A stretch of DNA of 64,000 nucleotides. It comes from Achatina immaculata (Eukaryota; Mollusca; Gastropoda; Stylommatophora; Achatinidae). The stretch covers positions 50,423,853-50,487,852 of the forward strand of contig CM019693.1 of NCBI GenBank assembly GCA_009760885.1, in the 5' to 3' direction. Below the pieces are notes generated by a model, which saw only the letters and a program-made list of their open reading frames with translations, did not search any database and had not been told where the DNA came from. Below, piece after piece: positions 1-9,711 of the stretch. Every line of letters begins with the position of its first letter. Within the stretch, counting starts at the first letter, position 1. The position numbers and the translations under genes were made by a program.

Positions 1-815
1 GGTCACGAGCACCCGAAACCAGGGCTTGTTTCTGGTCAACTGAGAGGACTTCAGGCATAAATTTGCCTGAGATAACGTCTCATGCCCAAATCGCCCGTAA
101 GAATTGACTGAACTGAATGGAAATTAATGTGTAAGTCTTCAGCCGGTCTCGAAGTCATGCCCTCATTTCAGATGTTTTTCGAAGACTCCACAAGATATAC
201 AAATATTGTTCCAGGATTTTGCCAGCACTTGTTGGCTCTATGATCATTCTCACCCCTTGCTTTGCTCTTTCTTGCTCACTTACTGACAAGTACACAAGTA
301 CATCATTTTGACGCGTTTGTTCACGACCTTTTACTTTTGTGTCAGCCAACTCTAATTATTTTTGCTTCTATTTTTGTTTACTAGCTCTAGTGTTCTCTCT
401 CTCTTTTTTTTTTAGTGATGTCACACGTGTTGATAGTATATAGTTTTGAAATCGGTTTTCTGTTTCTTTCTAGCTTAACATTTCCGAGTCGTTTTCTGTT
501 TATATCAGTCCGTCTATCCTTTCTGGTTTTTTTTTCTATGAGCGGTCAAGATATCCACCGCCGGTTTGCTGGGCCAGTCGCGGTTTAAGGGTGGAATTTA
601 ACCCAGGAGAGCCCGTCCCACGCAGAGAAACAGAGCCACATTAGCCAGTGGCCTCTCAGCTTGTACAAAGAAGTAGGTTGGGTTGACCTGTGGGTACGCA
701 GGACATCAGCAGATAAGCAGTTTTCACTTGTATGGAGAGAAGTTATCCCACCTCAGTATACACTCTGCATTCTCAGTCAAACTATTTGCTTCATGTTTGT
801 ATTTTTATGTTTGTA
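1..815. other. Non-repetitive flank without a supported gene
   Basis: No tandem repeat or recognisable gene is seen. A 64-codon minus-strand frame at 155-349 begins with Met-Ala-Asp and is moderately charged, but matches nothing I recognise and shows no splice context that would decide whether it is coding. A T-rich tract lies near 400-412 and 523-535. Confidence 0.4.
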
Positions 816-816
816 G

Positions 817-847
<31 letters not shown>
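816..847 (+). repeat. (GAT)n microsatellite
   Basis: About ten GAT triplets. The poly-Asp or poly-Met runs read through it in different frames are products of the microsatellite and not evidence of a protein. Confidence 0.95.
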
Positions 848-861
848 AGCGGTCATGCTGG

Positions 862-1016
862 TCATCCACTACAACCACAACATCCAGAAACATCACATAG
901 AGAAACAAGTATAACACTAGGACTTACATTTTATGGTCGCTGCACGTTCTCTATCTCGTGTATGAAATAGCAACCAAGAGAGGTAACTGCGTCAAGCAAG
1001 GGAGACTAATAATTTA
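862..1016 (+). repeat. Dispersed repeat, copy 1 (mate at 41158-41304)
   Basis: About 150 bp, from a segment with repeated ACAACATCCAG-like words through a stretch ending GGGAGACTA, is nearly identical and in the same orientation at 41158-41304. It has no recognisable coding content or terminal inverted repeats. A short interspersed or non-autonomous element is the likeliest explanation. Confidence 0.75.
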
Positions 1017-1362
1017 TAATCAAGAAACTCAAGAAACAAAATATTTATTTGTAATTTGCAATTTTTAAAAAAAAAACTACTAATAATTTTAAAATACGTG
1101 CAGCTGAGCTTCTGCTCTGTAAGTTATATAAATTATGATATATTATCTTCCGCACGTGTAATTTACCCCACAAATAATTACAGATTTAGATTCATTGCTT
1201 AACTTGCTAGTACAGAATAATGAATTTATAATTAATAAACGTATTTCACATAAGAACAACTTCCACTGGTCAGGCTAAGATCAAAGAGGCCGAGGTCAAA
1301 GTGTACTCTGCTCAAAGAGCCCCTTGCTTAAGATTAAAGGGTCGTTATTTTTTAACTATTTA
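1017..1362. other. AT-rich unique sequence
   Basis: No gene, repeat array or transposon is recognised. Confidence 0.4.
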
Positions 1363-1568
1363 AATAACAGCAACCACAATAGCATTAATTTGTCCAACTT
1401 AAAGATTCAAATAACAGCAGCCACAATAGCATTAATTTGTCCAACTTAAAGATTCAAACAACAGCAACCACAATAGCATTAATTTGTCCAACTTAAAGAT
1501 TCAAATAACAGCAGCCACAATAGCATTAATTTGTCCAACTTAAAGATTCAAATAACAGCAGCCACAAT
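1363..1568. repeat. 47-bp minisatellite, about 4.4 copies
   Basis: The unit begins AATAACAGCAGCCACAATAG and ends AAAGATTCA. Copies are almost identical. Confidence 0.93.
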
Positions 1569-2520
1569 GACAAGAATAAGATATAATGAAGGTACTTTAG
1601 TAGTCCACTTTTGTTGACCTTCAGCTTTTAAAAGAACTCTTGGTCTTGGATCATATGTCACTATGCGTCATTGCTGGTTTAGAGGCACTCAAATGAAAAG
1701 GTTGAGAACCACTGTGACAGATGATTATAACACTACTTCATGTCCCAGTACGGCACATCATCAAGAAACAATCTTTGTGCTGCAAGGTTAAGTATCCTTG
1801 CGCTTGCCTCCTTCGTCTCCGAGCTTCATCTATCCTTGTCGCAAGATGCAGGTGGCTTGGTCTTTCGCCATATCTTCCCAGTGGATGTGGCTAATGGAGG
1901 AATCTCAGAATGATGACTTATAAATATTCTTGTATATCAGTTCTGGTCTGTCTCTCCACAAGTTGGGAGACATGGTTGTCACCTTTTCTTGTTACGTCCT
2001 GAAGTCACCTCCAGACTCTGCCGACTATGTCTGTACCGGGGAACTTAACTCTCCCAGCACGAGACAGGGTTGTTGTCATGTGGATTATACGAATCAGGCG
2101 TTATACGCCAACATGTATGAAGGTGTGTAGAGAGTGCACAAACCCTTACCTCCAGACCAGACAAGTTTACTTCACAAACAATGAACAACACATTCTTGGT
2201 CGGGTTGGTTTGCCAAACCTCTCACCAGCATGTCAGCCTTGAGGAGTCGCTTACTGTCAAAATGGTCAGTCTCTTCTGCCATACTGGCTAAAACATCATA
2301 CATTCTTCACCACAAAATATACCTTCTGCAACACAAAGTAAACTACACATATTCTCTTGTAATAACCAAGCGTCCATGGATCCAGAAGAGCGTAAGATAA
2401 TCAAAGCCAGAATCTCTATTTCTCATTTTAAAAATTAGACTAAAATACTAACAACAACAAAATTTAGACTCTTTAAAATGCAGGCAGGAATAGCTTAATT
2501 CATTGACAGACCGTACGCGC
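1569..2520. other. Unique sequence with a hAT-like terminal motif
   Basis: No gene is supported; frames of 66 and 71 codons near 1930-2242 are unrecognised. At 1695-1714 the minus strand reads CAGTGGTTCTCAACCTTTTC, which resembles the terminus of many hAT-family elements. No matching opposite end was found. Confidence 0.3.
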
Positions 2521-2525
2521 GCCCG

Positions 2526-2529
2526 CCCC

Positions 2530-2560
<31 letters not shown>

Positions 2561-2576
2561 GCACGCACACACACAC
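2526..2576. repeat. Poly-C followed by (CA)n microsatellite
   Basis: About 20 C residues followed by alternating CA with two GCAC interruptions. Confidence 0.95.
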
Positions 2577-2661
2577 CTGTAACTTACTCGTTATTCATAT
2601 AAAAATGTACAAGGCGAGGAAATATGGGAAAAAGAAAATAAATTCACTTCATATAAATATA

Positions 2662-2742
2662 TATGGGCAGCTGAGGGGATCTATGTATGAAGTGTGGGCA
2701 GTTGGGGGGATCTATGTATGAAGTGTGGGCAGCTGGGGGGAT
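2662..2742. repeat. 31-bp repeat, about 2.5 copies
   Basis: The unit contains GGGCAGCTG and ATCTATGTATGAAGTGT. It forms the 3' end of the candidate small-peptide exon on the minus strand. Confidence 0.85.
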
Positions 2743-3106
2743 AATGTGACGATGTAATGATGTGACGGTGGTAATGATGTATGTGTCTACTGGTATTTGA
2801 CATTGATTTGCTGTGTGGTTCACGTTTAAGACAGCCTTCTCCGCTGTCCACAAGAAAAAGTAGACAACAATGAAGGATAACAATGAAGGATAACAAGTAA
2901 GGATAACAAGTAAGGATAACAATGAAGGATAACAATGAAGGATAACAATGAAAGATAACAAAGATCAGTTTTTTGTCCAGGGAAAACAAGTGTCTTGACT
3001 TCTTGACCCTGCTATCAGCTGGATCTATGGCCTACTTATCAGCACAAGAACTGGCACAAACCAATGTGAAAAATGCTACAAACAGGACGCCCAGAGCAAG
3101 ATTCAT
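2681..3106 (-). CDS. Candidate two-exon small secreted peptide (3036-3106 joined to 2681-2843)
   Basis: Exon 1 on the minus strand starts at ATG 3106 and encodes a textbook signal-peptide shape: MNLALG, then a hydrophobic core VLFVAFFTLV, then small residues CASSCA. A GTAGGC donor follows at 3035. An acceptor preceded by a pyrimidine-rich stretch (CTTTTTCTTGTGGACAG) ends at 2844, and the phases match. The joined frame gives about 77 residues continuing GEGCLKREPH with a basic pair, then a His-rich tail running into a 31-bp repeat before a stop at 2681. The 192-nt intron contains the 13-bp array. The 5' side abuts the TAGTATG array. The splice is inferred by eye and the tail is repeat-derived, so this may be a chance signal-like frame. 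I recognise no family. Confidence 0.25.
2866..2961. repeat. 13-bp tandem repeat, 7 copies
   Basis: Units are AACAATGAAGGAT or AACAAGTAAGGAT. Confidence 0.92.
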
Positions 3107-3470
3107 GTAGTCTGTAGTATGTACTATGTAGTATGCACTATGTAGTATGCAGCATGTAGTACGTAGTATGAAGTATGTAGTATGTAGTCTGTAGTATGCA
3201 GTATGTAGTACGCAGTATGAAGTATGTAGTATGTAGTCTGTAGTATGCAGTATGTAGTACGTAGTATGTAATATGCAGTATGTAGTATGTATTATGTAGT
3301 ATGCAGGGTGTAGTAGGTAGTATGTAGTATGTAGCATGCAGTATGTAGTATGCAGTATACAGAATGCAATATGTAGTATGCAGGATGTAGTATGTAGTAA
3401 ATATTATATAGTATGCAGTATGTACTATGTAGTATACAGTATGTAGTACGTATGTAGTATGTAGTACAAA
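3107..3470. repeat. TAGTATG-type short minisatellite, segment 1
   Basis: A 7-8-bp repeat (TAGTATGT, TAGTATGCA and variants). The same array resumes at 3641 and 4119 after two LINE fragments. Frames through it give meaningless Tyr/Leu/His repeats. Confidence 0.95.
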
Positions 3471-3471
3471 T

Positions 3472-3640
3472 AGAAGGAAGAAGATCAAGAGGAAGACCAA
3501 GAGAAATGATACTGGACAGTCTGACGGGATGGTGTGAGAGGAGATCACCAATTGAAATGATGGCCTGCATGAAGGTTCGTGTACTCTGGAGAAGCATAAT
3601 AGCCAACGCCAGTCGGCACGGCACATGATGATGATGATGA
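3472..3640 (+). mobile_element. RTE-A LINE 3' fragment with (ATG)n tail, inside the TAGTATG array
   Basis: It encodes the C-terminal end of an RTE-type polyprotein (RGRPREMILDSLTGWC, then VLWRSIIANASRHGT and stop) and ends in ATGATGATGATGA. Homologous ends lie at 6775-6990 and 61513-61740 on the minus strand. It is heavily 5'-truncated. Confidence 0.85.
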
Positions 3641-3752
3641 GTACGTGGCAAGTAGTATGTAGTTTGTAGTATTTACTAATCTAGTATGCAGTATGTAGTA
3701 TGCAGTGTGCAGTGTGTAGTATGTAATATGTAGTATGTAGTATGTAATATCT
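3641..3752. repeat. TAGTATG-type minisatellite, segment 2
   Basis: Continuation of the 3107-3470 array between two LINE insertions. Confidence 0.9.
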
Positions 3753-4118
3753 TTGAATGTAAATGCTACAGAAGAGTTCTCCAAATATCGTGGACACAAA
3801 AAAGAACAAATATATCTATACTACAAGAGCTTAATATTGAAGAAGGCTGGCTAGTGAAGAGGATTAAAGAGAGAAAACTGAAATATTTTGGACACATTAA
3901 ACGTCATGATAATTTAGAGAAGACCGTATTGGAAGGATACATAATGGGAAAAAGAAAAAGAGGAAGACCAAGACGAAGATGGCTGCAAGACATCGTTGAC
4001 GATCTGGAAATGGGTGCAACAGCAGCAGGCCATCTTGCTCACAACCGAGAGGCCTACAGGAGTGCTGTTAGGGAGGCAAAGTTCCGCAAGGGACATGCAA
4101 ATGAATGAATGAATGAGT
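3753..4118 (+). mobile_element. RTE-B LINE 3' fragment with (AATG)n tail
   Basis: It reads the last ~110 residues of the RTE-B ORF: FECKCYRRVLQIS-like start, KERKLKYFGHIKRHDNLEK, RGRPRRRWLQDIVDDL, ending RKGHANE, then AATGAATGAATGA. The frame is open from 3854 to 4108; the ATG there is internal and not a real start. Near-identical ends occur at 42685-43158, 48900-49058 and 51757-52160. Confidence 0.88.
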
Positions 4119-4180
4119 ATAGTATGCCGTCTGTAGTATGTAATATGTAGTATGCAGTTTACACCATGAAGTATGCAGTA
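4119..4180. repeat. TAGTATG-type minisatellite, segment 3
   Basis: Short continuation of the array before it grades into the 25-bp repeat. Confidence 0.8.
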
Positions 4181-4668
4181 TAAACATATAAGACTAGCTG
4201 TAACAACGTAATATATAAGACGAGCTGTAACAACGTTACACATCAGACAAGCTGCAACAACGTAACATATAAGACGAGCTGTAACAATGTAACTTATAAG
4301 ACAAGCTTTAATAACGTAACATATCAGATGAGATTTAAGAGCGTAACATAAGACGAGGTGTAACAACGTAACATAAGACGAGGTGTAACAACGTAACATA
4401 AGACGAGGTGTAACAACGTAACATAAGACGAGGTGTAACAACGTAACATAAGACGAGGTGTAACAACGTAACATAAGACGAGGTGTAACAACGTAACATA
4501 AGACGAGGTGTAACAACGTAACATATAAGACGAGCTGTAACAACGTAACATAAGACGAGGTGTAACAACGTAACATATCAGATGAGATGTAAGAGCGTAA
4601 CATAAGACGAGGTGTAACAACGTAACATAAGACGAGGTGTAACAACGTAACATAAGACGAGGTGTAAC
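4181..4668. repeat. 25-bp minisatellite, about 20 copies
   Basis: The unit contains AACAACGTAACATAAGACGA and GGTGT. Earlier copies are more diverged (AGACGAGCTG variants); the central copies are nearly identical. Confidence 0.95.
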
Positions 4669-4998
4669 ACCAAAGCCTGACCACGACTGGATGTGCTCAT
4701 TCTGCCAGTTTCTGCAATCTCTTCGGGATAGGTCGTTGAGGTTTCCAAGTTGTATGTCTGAGACATTTTATATTCAGCTTTGTATCTTTGTCAGGTTTTG
4801 TATTTATTGTTACCTTTTCATATGTGTTCCTATCAGTGGTAATGTATGCTATGCTGAAGTTATCTCCTCTTCTTCTGTACGTCTCTTATTATGTTTTGAC
4901 AACATTGCCTCATAGGGCTGAAATCATATCTTTCCATGTCTGACCACTCGCCGCCGCCCGCTGTAGGTCTTGGATGAAGTTGAATCCCACAATTGTAC

Positions 4999-5715
4999 TC
5001 TCTCTAGTGATGGTTCTACGTAGAGTCTCCCTTGACCTGCTCTCTCTAGTGATGGTTCTACGTAGAGTCTCCCTTGACCTGCTCTCTCTATTGATGGTTC
5101 TACGTAGAGTCTCCCTTGACCTGCTCTCTCTATTGATGGCTCTACGTAGAGTCTCCCTTGACCTGCTCTCTCTAGTGATGGCTCTACGTAGAGTCTCCCT
5201 TGACCTGCTCTCTCTAGTGATGGCTCTACGTAGGGTCTCCCTTGACCTGCTCTCTCTAGTGATGGTTCTACGTAGAGTCTCCCTTGACCTGCTCTCTCTA
5301 TTGATGGCTCTACGTAGAGTCTCCCTTGACCTGCTCTCTCTAGTGATGGCTCTACATAGAGTCTCCCTTGACCTGCTCTCTCTATTGATGGCTCTACGTA
5401 GAGTCTCCCTTGACCTGCTCTCTCTATTGATGGCTCTACATAGAGTCTCCCTTGACCTGCTCTCTCTATTGATGGCTCTACGTAGAGTCTCCCTTGACCT
5501 GCTCTCTCTATTGATGGCTCTACATAGAGTCTCCCTTGACCTGCTCTCTCTATTGATGGCTCTACGTAGAGTCTCCCTTGGCCTGCTCTCTCTATTGATG
5601 GTTCTACGTAGAGTCTCCCTTGACCTGCTCTCTCTATTGATGGTTCTACGTAGAGTCTCCCTTGACCTGCTCTCTCTATTGATGGCTCTACGTAGAGTCT
5701 CCCTTGGCCTGCCTT
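4999..5715 (-). repeat. 42-bp minisatellite, about 17 copies, from the RTE-C C-terminal motif
   Basis: On the minus strand, in the LINE frame, each 14-codon unit reads SRSRETLRRTINRE; the first unit still reads GRPRETLRRAINRE, the LINE consensus-like motif. The array is flanked in the same frame by LINE sequence on both sides. Because the period is divisible by three, other frames on both strands are also open for about 280 codons; those are not genes. Confidence 0.9.
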
Positions 5716-6427
5716 GCTTTCTTTTCCCCTTCTCTGACCATGTGAGGGCTTGGCGAGGGAAATTCGTCTATTCTGAGAACGTGGCCGAGATAGGCCCATC
5801 GACGTCTTTTGGTGTGTCTTGATACGTAGACTTGGTTCAATTCCTGTCTTATTGACCCGATTGATTTAAAGTCGGACCATCTGATGTTCAATAGTCTAGG
5901 GAGACATTTGTTCTCAAATACATCAAGTCTTTGATTGAGTAGACTGGTTGATTTCCAACTCTCACAACCGTATGTTAACACTGGGACCACACAGAAGTTA
6001 AACATTTTAAGTTTCGTGGTTTTACTGACAGTCGGCAGTTTATTGAAAGTATTGGAAGCCATTGCAATGCGGGACTTGATTTCTGGTGTTGTCTCACCCG
6101 AGGTTGACATTTTGCTTCTCAAAAAGGTGAAATTGTGGACTTTTTCAAAAGCAAAACCGTTTAGCAAGATCTCATCAGGTATGTTTGTGAGATCAATATT
6201 TTTTGTTTTTTCCTTATTAATTTTTAGGCCAAGTTGTTTTGAATAGGAGAGGAGGGACATGTTTTCTCTTGGGCGTCTACATGCCACGGGCTCAGCAGCG
6301 CTATTTCGTCAGCAAAATCTAGGTCTTCGAGGGTTTTGCCCTCGGTCCACGAGATACCCAGATGTCTATCCTTTGTACTATTGCACATGACCTAGTCGAT
6401 CGCGACACCGAATAACATTGGTGAGAG

Positions 6428-6487
6428 GACACACCCCTGTCTCACACCTGTCTCACCCCTGTCTCACACCTGTCTCACACCTGTCTC
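6428..6487 (-). repeat. 11-bp repeat from the RT GVRQG codons of RTE-C
   Basis: About five copies of CTGTCTCACAC/CTGTCTCACCC. On the minus strand the edge unit encodes GVRQG immediately before CVLS-type RT sequence, so the repeat grew from the RT motif itself. Confidence 0.75.
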
Positions 6488-6774
6488 AGCTGGAAACCAA
6501 TTAGAGTTCCCAGAATTTGTCTGTACCCAGCAGCGTGAACTCGAGTAAAAGGCTTTTATGATGTTGATTTTTTAGGCTGGAAGCCACAGAAACCCAGCAG
6601 CTTCCAGAGCGAGGGGCGGTGTAGGCTGTCAAACACTTTCTGAAAGTTAACGAAGTTGATAAGGAGGGATTGGAATTCCACCGACTCTTCAGTAATACAT
6701 CTCAGAGTTATTATGTACGTACGTTTAAATTACTCATACGTTTTCTATATGTAAGCTATTATGTATATTTAAGC

Positions 6775-7686
6775 TCATCATCATCATCAGGTGCCGTGCA
6801 GGCTGGTGTTGGCTATTATGCTTCTCCAGAGTACACGATCCTTCATGCAGGCCATCAGCTCAGTTGGTGATGTCTCACACCATCCCGTCAGACTGTCCAG
6901 TATCATTTCTCTTGGTCTTCCCCTGGCTCTTCTTCCTTCTGTTTTTCCTGTTGTTATATTTTCAATGCTCCCTCTTCTCATTGCATGTCCTATGAAAGTA
7001 CATTGTCTCTCTCTTTTTTTTTTTTTTTTGACAAGATTTTTTGACTCTCCAGCTCTTCACATACATTCTTCATTAGTCATTTTTGCTGTCCAGGGAATTC
7101 GCAACATTCTTCTAATAAACCACATTTCTGCTGCTTCGAATGATTTTTGTGCAGACTTGCCTATTGTCCATGATTCACTTCCATATAACAAGATAGGTTC
7201 AATATAGCATTTTAGGACTCGTTTTCTAACATTCATTGGTAAGGAAGTGTTGCATAACATGTCTCTCATTCTCTGAAATGCAGTCTTTGCTTGGTCTATT
7301 CTGCTTTTAATTTCTGTCCTGCACTTCCAATCTGAAATTATTACTGCTCCAAGGTATTTGAATTTCTGTACCTGCTTTAGAATAGTTCCGTTTAATTTTA
7401 TATTGCATTTTGGTGGATTCTGTTTCTTAGATATAACTATAGTCTCTAACTTTTTGTTTGACATTTAAAGTGAGGCCTTTCTGTTCACTTTCTTTAGCGA
7501 CTTATCCAAGAGATTTTGCAGGTCTTGTTGGTTCTCAACTATCAGTACTGTGTCGTCAGCATACCGAAGATTGTTAATATTGTATCCTCCAATTTTTATG
7601 CCTGGTTCTGTGATGATCGTTCTTAGAATATTCTCGCTATACAGAGAAAAAAAGGTCTGGAGATAGTACACATCCTTGTCGCACAT
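6775..7686 (-). mobile_element. RTE-A LINE, 5'-truncated, RT C-terminal half
   Basis: The minus strand reads SLYSENILRTIITEPGIKIG, RYADDTVLI (intact YADD box), a frameshift near 7465, then VISKKQNPPKC, FKYLGAVIISD, CYIEPILLYGSESW, WFIRRMLRIPW and the RGRPREMILD C-terminus. The tail is an ATG/TGA repeat at 6775-6791. Flanks contain ATTTAAG at 6768-6774 and 7685-7691, and a longer imperfect match outside it, compatible with an old target-site duplication. The poly-T near 7016-7030 on the plus strand caused at least one frame break. Confidence 0.88.
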
Positions 7687-7691
7687 TTAAG

Positions 7692-7892
7692 TTATTCATA
7701 CTTTTTCTAACTTGCAGCTATAAGTTATAAAACATCACTCTCTTGACCTTGTATATACTGACATTCTGTACTTTGTTAAACACACACACATACATTCTTT
7801 ATGTGAGTGTATACCATCATAGTTTGATATCCATTTTCGTTTCAGTGTGTCTCTTTATAGTCTCTGTTTCTCTTATACTCCCTGTGTGTCAG
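7692..7892. other. Unique spacer
   Basis: No gene or repeat recognised. Confidence 0.3.
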
Positions 7893-7908
7893 TCAGTCTG
7901 TCTGTCTG

Positions 7909-7939
<31 letters not shown>

Positions 7940-8065
7940 GTCTGTCTCTGTCTGTCTGTCTGTCTGTCTGTGTCTGTCTGTCTGTCTCTGTCTGTCTGTC
8001 TGTCTGTCTCTGTCTGTCTGTCTCTGTCTGTCTGTCTGTCTGTCTATCTGTCTGTCTGTCTGTCT
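7893..8065. repeat. (CTGT)n microsatellite with CTCTGT variants
   Basis: About 170 bp of TGTC tetranucleotides interrupted by CTCTG units. Frames through it are Cys/Leu/Ser/Val or Thr/Asp/Arg/Gln artefacts. Confidence 0.97.
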
Positions 8066-8300
8066 GAGAACGTGTATGAGGCCTTGTCAAAATGTATCTG
8101 ATTTGATTGAACAAGATATTTACAGTGTCCTGACTAGAAGTAATCTAATAGCAACCAGTATTTGAATCCAGTATATAGATACACAGGCATACACGCTGAA
8201 GTGAGCACAGTGAGATAGACAGAACAAACAAATAACAGAACAGTCAGACAGAGAAAAATATAAACAAATATTAGAGACAAAGTGATATAAAAGAAACACA

Positions 8301-8510
8301 TCTGAGACAGATCTGTACATAGAACAAATTTCACTGAAACATCTGAGACAGATCTGTACATAGAACAAATTTCACTGAAACATCTGAGACAGATCTGTAC
8401 ATAGAACAAATTTCACTGAAACATCTGAGACAGACCTGTATATAGAACAAATTTCACTGAAACATCTGAGACAGATCTGTACATAGAACAAATTTCACTG
8501 AAACACAGAA
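8301..8510. repeat. 41-bp minisatellite, 5 copies
   Basis: Units begin TCTGAGACAGATCTGTACAT and end TTTCACTGAAACA. Confidence 0.95.
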
Positions 8511-9300
8511 AAACAGAACAAATATCAGAGAAGGCAGATAGAACAAACTGATAACAGAGATGAATTTATGGAGCAAACTAATAATGTGCAAACATATATA
8601 ACAAATAACAGAGACAGCTAATGATAGAGAAAGACATAGAACAATGTAATAAATAGATAAACATGTAGGACCTAAAGAGAAACCACTAGAACAAAATAGT
8701 TAAAGAGAGACATATAGAACACAGAAAACATATACCGACTGATAAAACATATTATTAACACACAAACATAAAGAATAAATAACAGAGATGCCACCAGAAC
8801 AATCTAATGATATACAAGCAGAACAAGTAACAGATGCAGACTGATAGAACAAACTAATCAAAGAGACAAACCAGTACAAGAAATACCAGAGACAGAAAAT
8901 AAAGAGAAAAAAAAAATGTCAGAGACAGACTTTTAGAGCAAAGAAATATTAGAGAGTACAAGTAATAACACAAATATTACAGAGCCCAGTTAACAACACA
9001 AACAAACATTAAGAGTTTCCAGGTAATTCATGAAAACAAATATTAGAGGTCTCGTTAATAAAACAACCAAATATTAGAGTGTGCAGGGAATACAAGAAAT
9101 ACAATTTTTAATGTCCAGGTAAGAAAAAAAAACAAATATTAATGAGTCCTGCAAATAAAATAAATATTAAAGTGTCCAGGTAATAGAATACAAATATTAG
9201 ATTGTCCAGGTAATTTTTAAAAAAAAACAAATATTAGAGAGTCCTATAAATAAAATAAACAAATATTAAAGTATCTAAGTAATAAAACAAACGAAGAAGG
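8511..9300. repeat. Degenerate A-rich tandem repeats
   Basis: Loose repeats of AGAACAAACTAATA/CAGAGA words, passing into a roughly 31-bp degenerate unit with AACAAATATTAGAG and GTCCAGGTAAT. No coding content is seen. Confidence 0.7.
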
Positions 9301-9451
9301 TACTCATAACACGTCTCAGATTACACATAATTTCTTTAATCCTCTTGACATTAATCCTTTTTCTTGACAGAATAAAGAATATGATTAATAGGAAGAGAGA
9401 CATGGACGCAGAAATTATTGTTAGCATCTACTACATATTTTGTTGATGAGG

Positions 9452-9700
9452 TAGCTGTCTCTCACAAGAAGTGGTTGGTCTGAATGTGGTTGTCTCTCAC
9501 AAGAAGTGGTTGGTCTGAATGCGGTTGTCTCTCACAGGAAATGGTTGGTTTGAATGCGGTTGTCTCTCACAAGAAGTGGTTGGTTTGAATGTGGTTGTCT
9601 CTCACAGGAAATGGTTGGTTTGAATGCGGTTGTCTCTCACAAGAAGTGGTTGGTTTGAATGTGGTTGTCTCTCACAGGAAGTGGTTGGTTTTAATGTTGT
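9452..9700. repeat. 35-bp minisatellite, about 7 copies
   Basis: The unit contains GGTTGTCTCTCACAAGAAGT and GGTTGGTTTGAATGC. On the minus strand it lies immediately downstream of the cysteine-rich exon stop, in its presumed 3'UTR. The duplicate array is at 11217-11464. Confidence 0.93.
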
Positions 9701-9711
9701 CCTGGCCAGTT

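Larger units (their letters stand above)
4913..6665 (-). mobile_element. RTE-C: degenerate non-LTR retrotransposon RT and C-terminus
   Basis: Read from high to low coordinates it shows a decayed RT region near 6380-6480 with the GVRQG motif, then a catalytic-box remnant (LDFADEIALL-like). An open stretch at 5688-6287 follows, with KEKTKNIDLTNIPDE, VLTYGCESWKSTSLLNQRLD, ENKCLPRLLNIRWSDFKS and RRRWAYLGHVLRIDEF. A frameshift near 5760 leads to PRQALTWSEKGKRKQGRPRE, seventeen 42-bp repeats, and the C-terminus TIVGFNFIQDLQRAAASGQT to WKDMISAL, stop at 4910-4912. YGCESW, GHVLR and GRPRE are usual landmarks of the C-terminal region of RTE-like polyproteins. The element is dead: stops, frameshifts and an altered catalytic box. 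Confidence 0.8.

Noticed and set aside
683..970. Plus-strand frame with a run of ten Asp
   Set aside because: The Asp run is the GAT microsatellite, and the rest lies in a dispersed noncoding repeat.
3854..4108. Host gene encoding a basic protein ending HANE
   Set aside because: Same C-terminus recurs in at least four other places with AATG tails; it is the end of the RTE-B polyprotein.
4924..5822. Two ~285-codon open frames on opposite strands with 14-residue repeats
   Set aside because: Both are shadows of the 42-bp array; the LINE-derived frame (RETLRRTINRE) is a third one without start codons.
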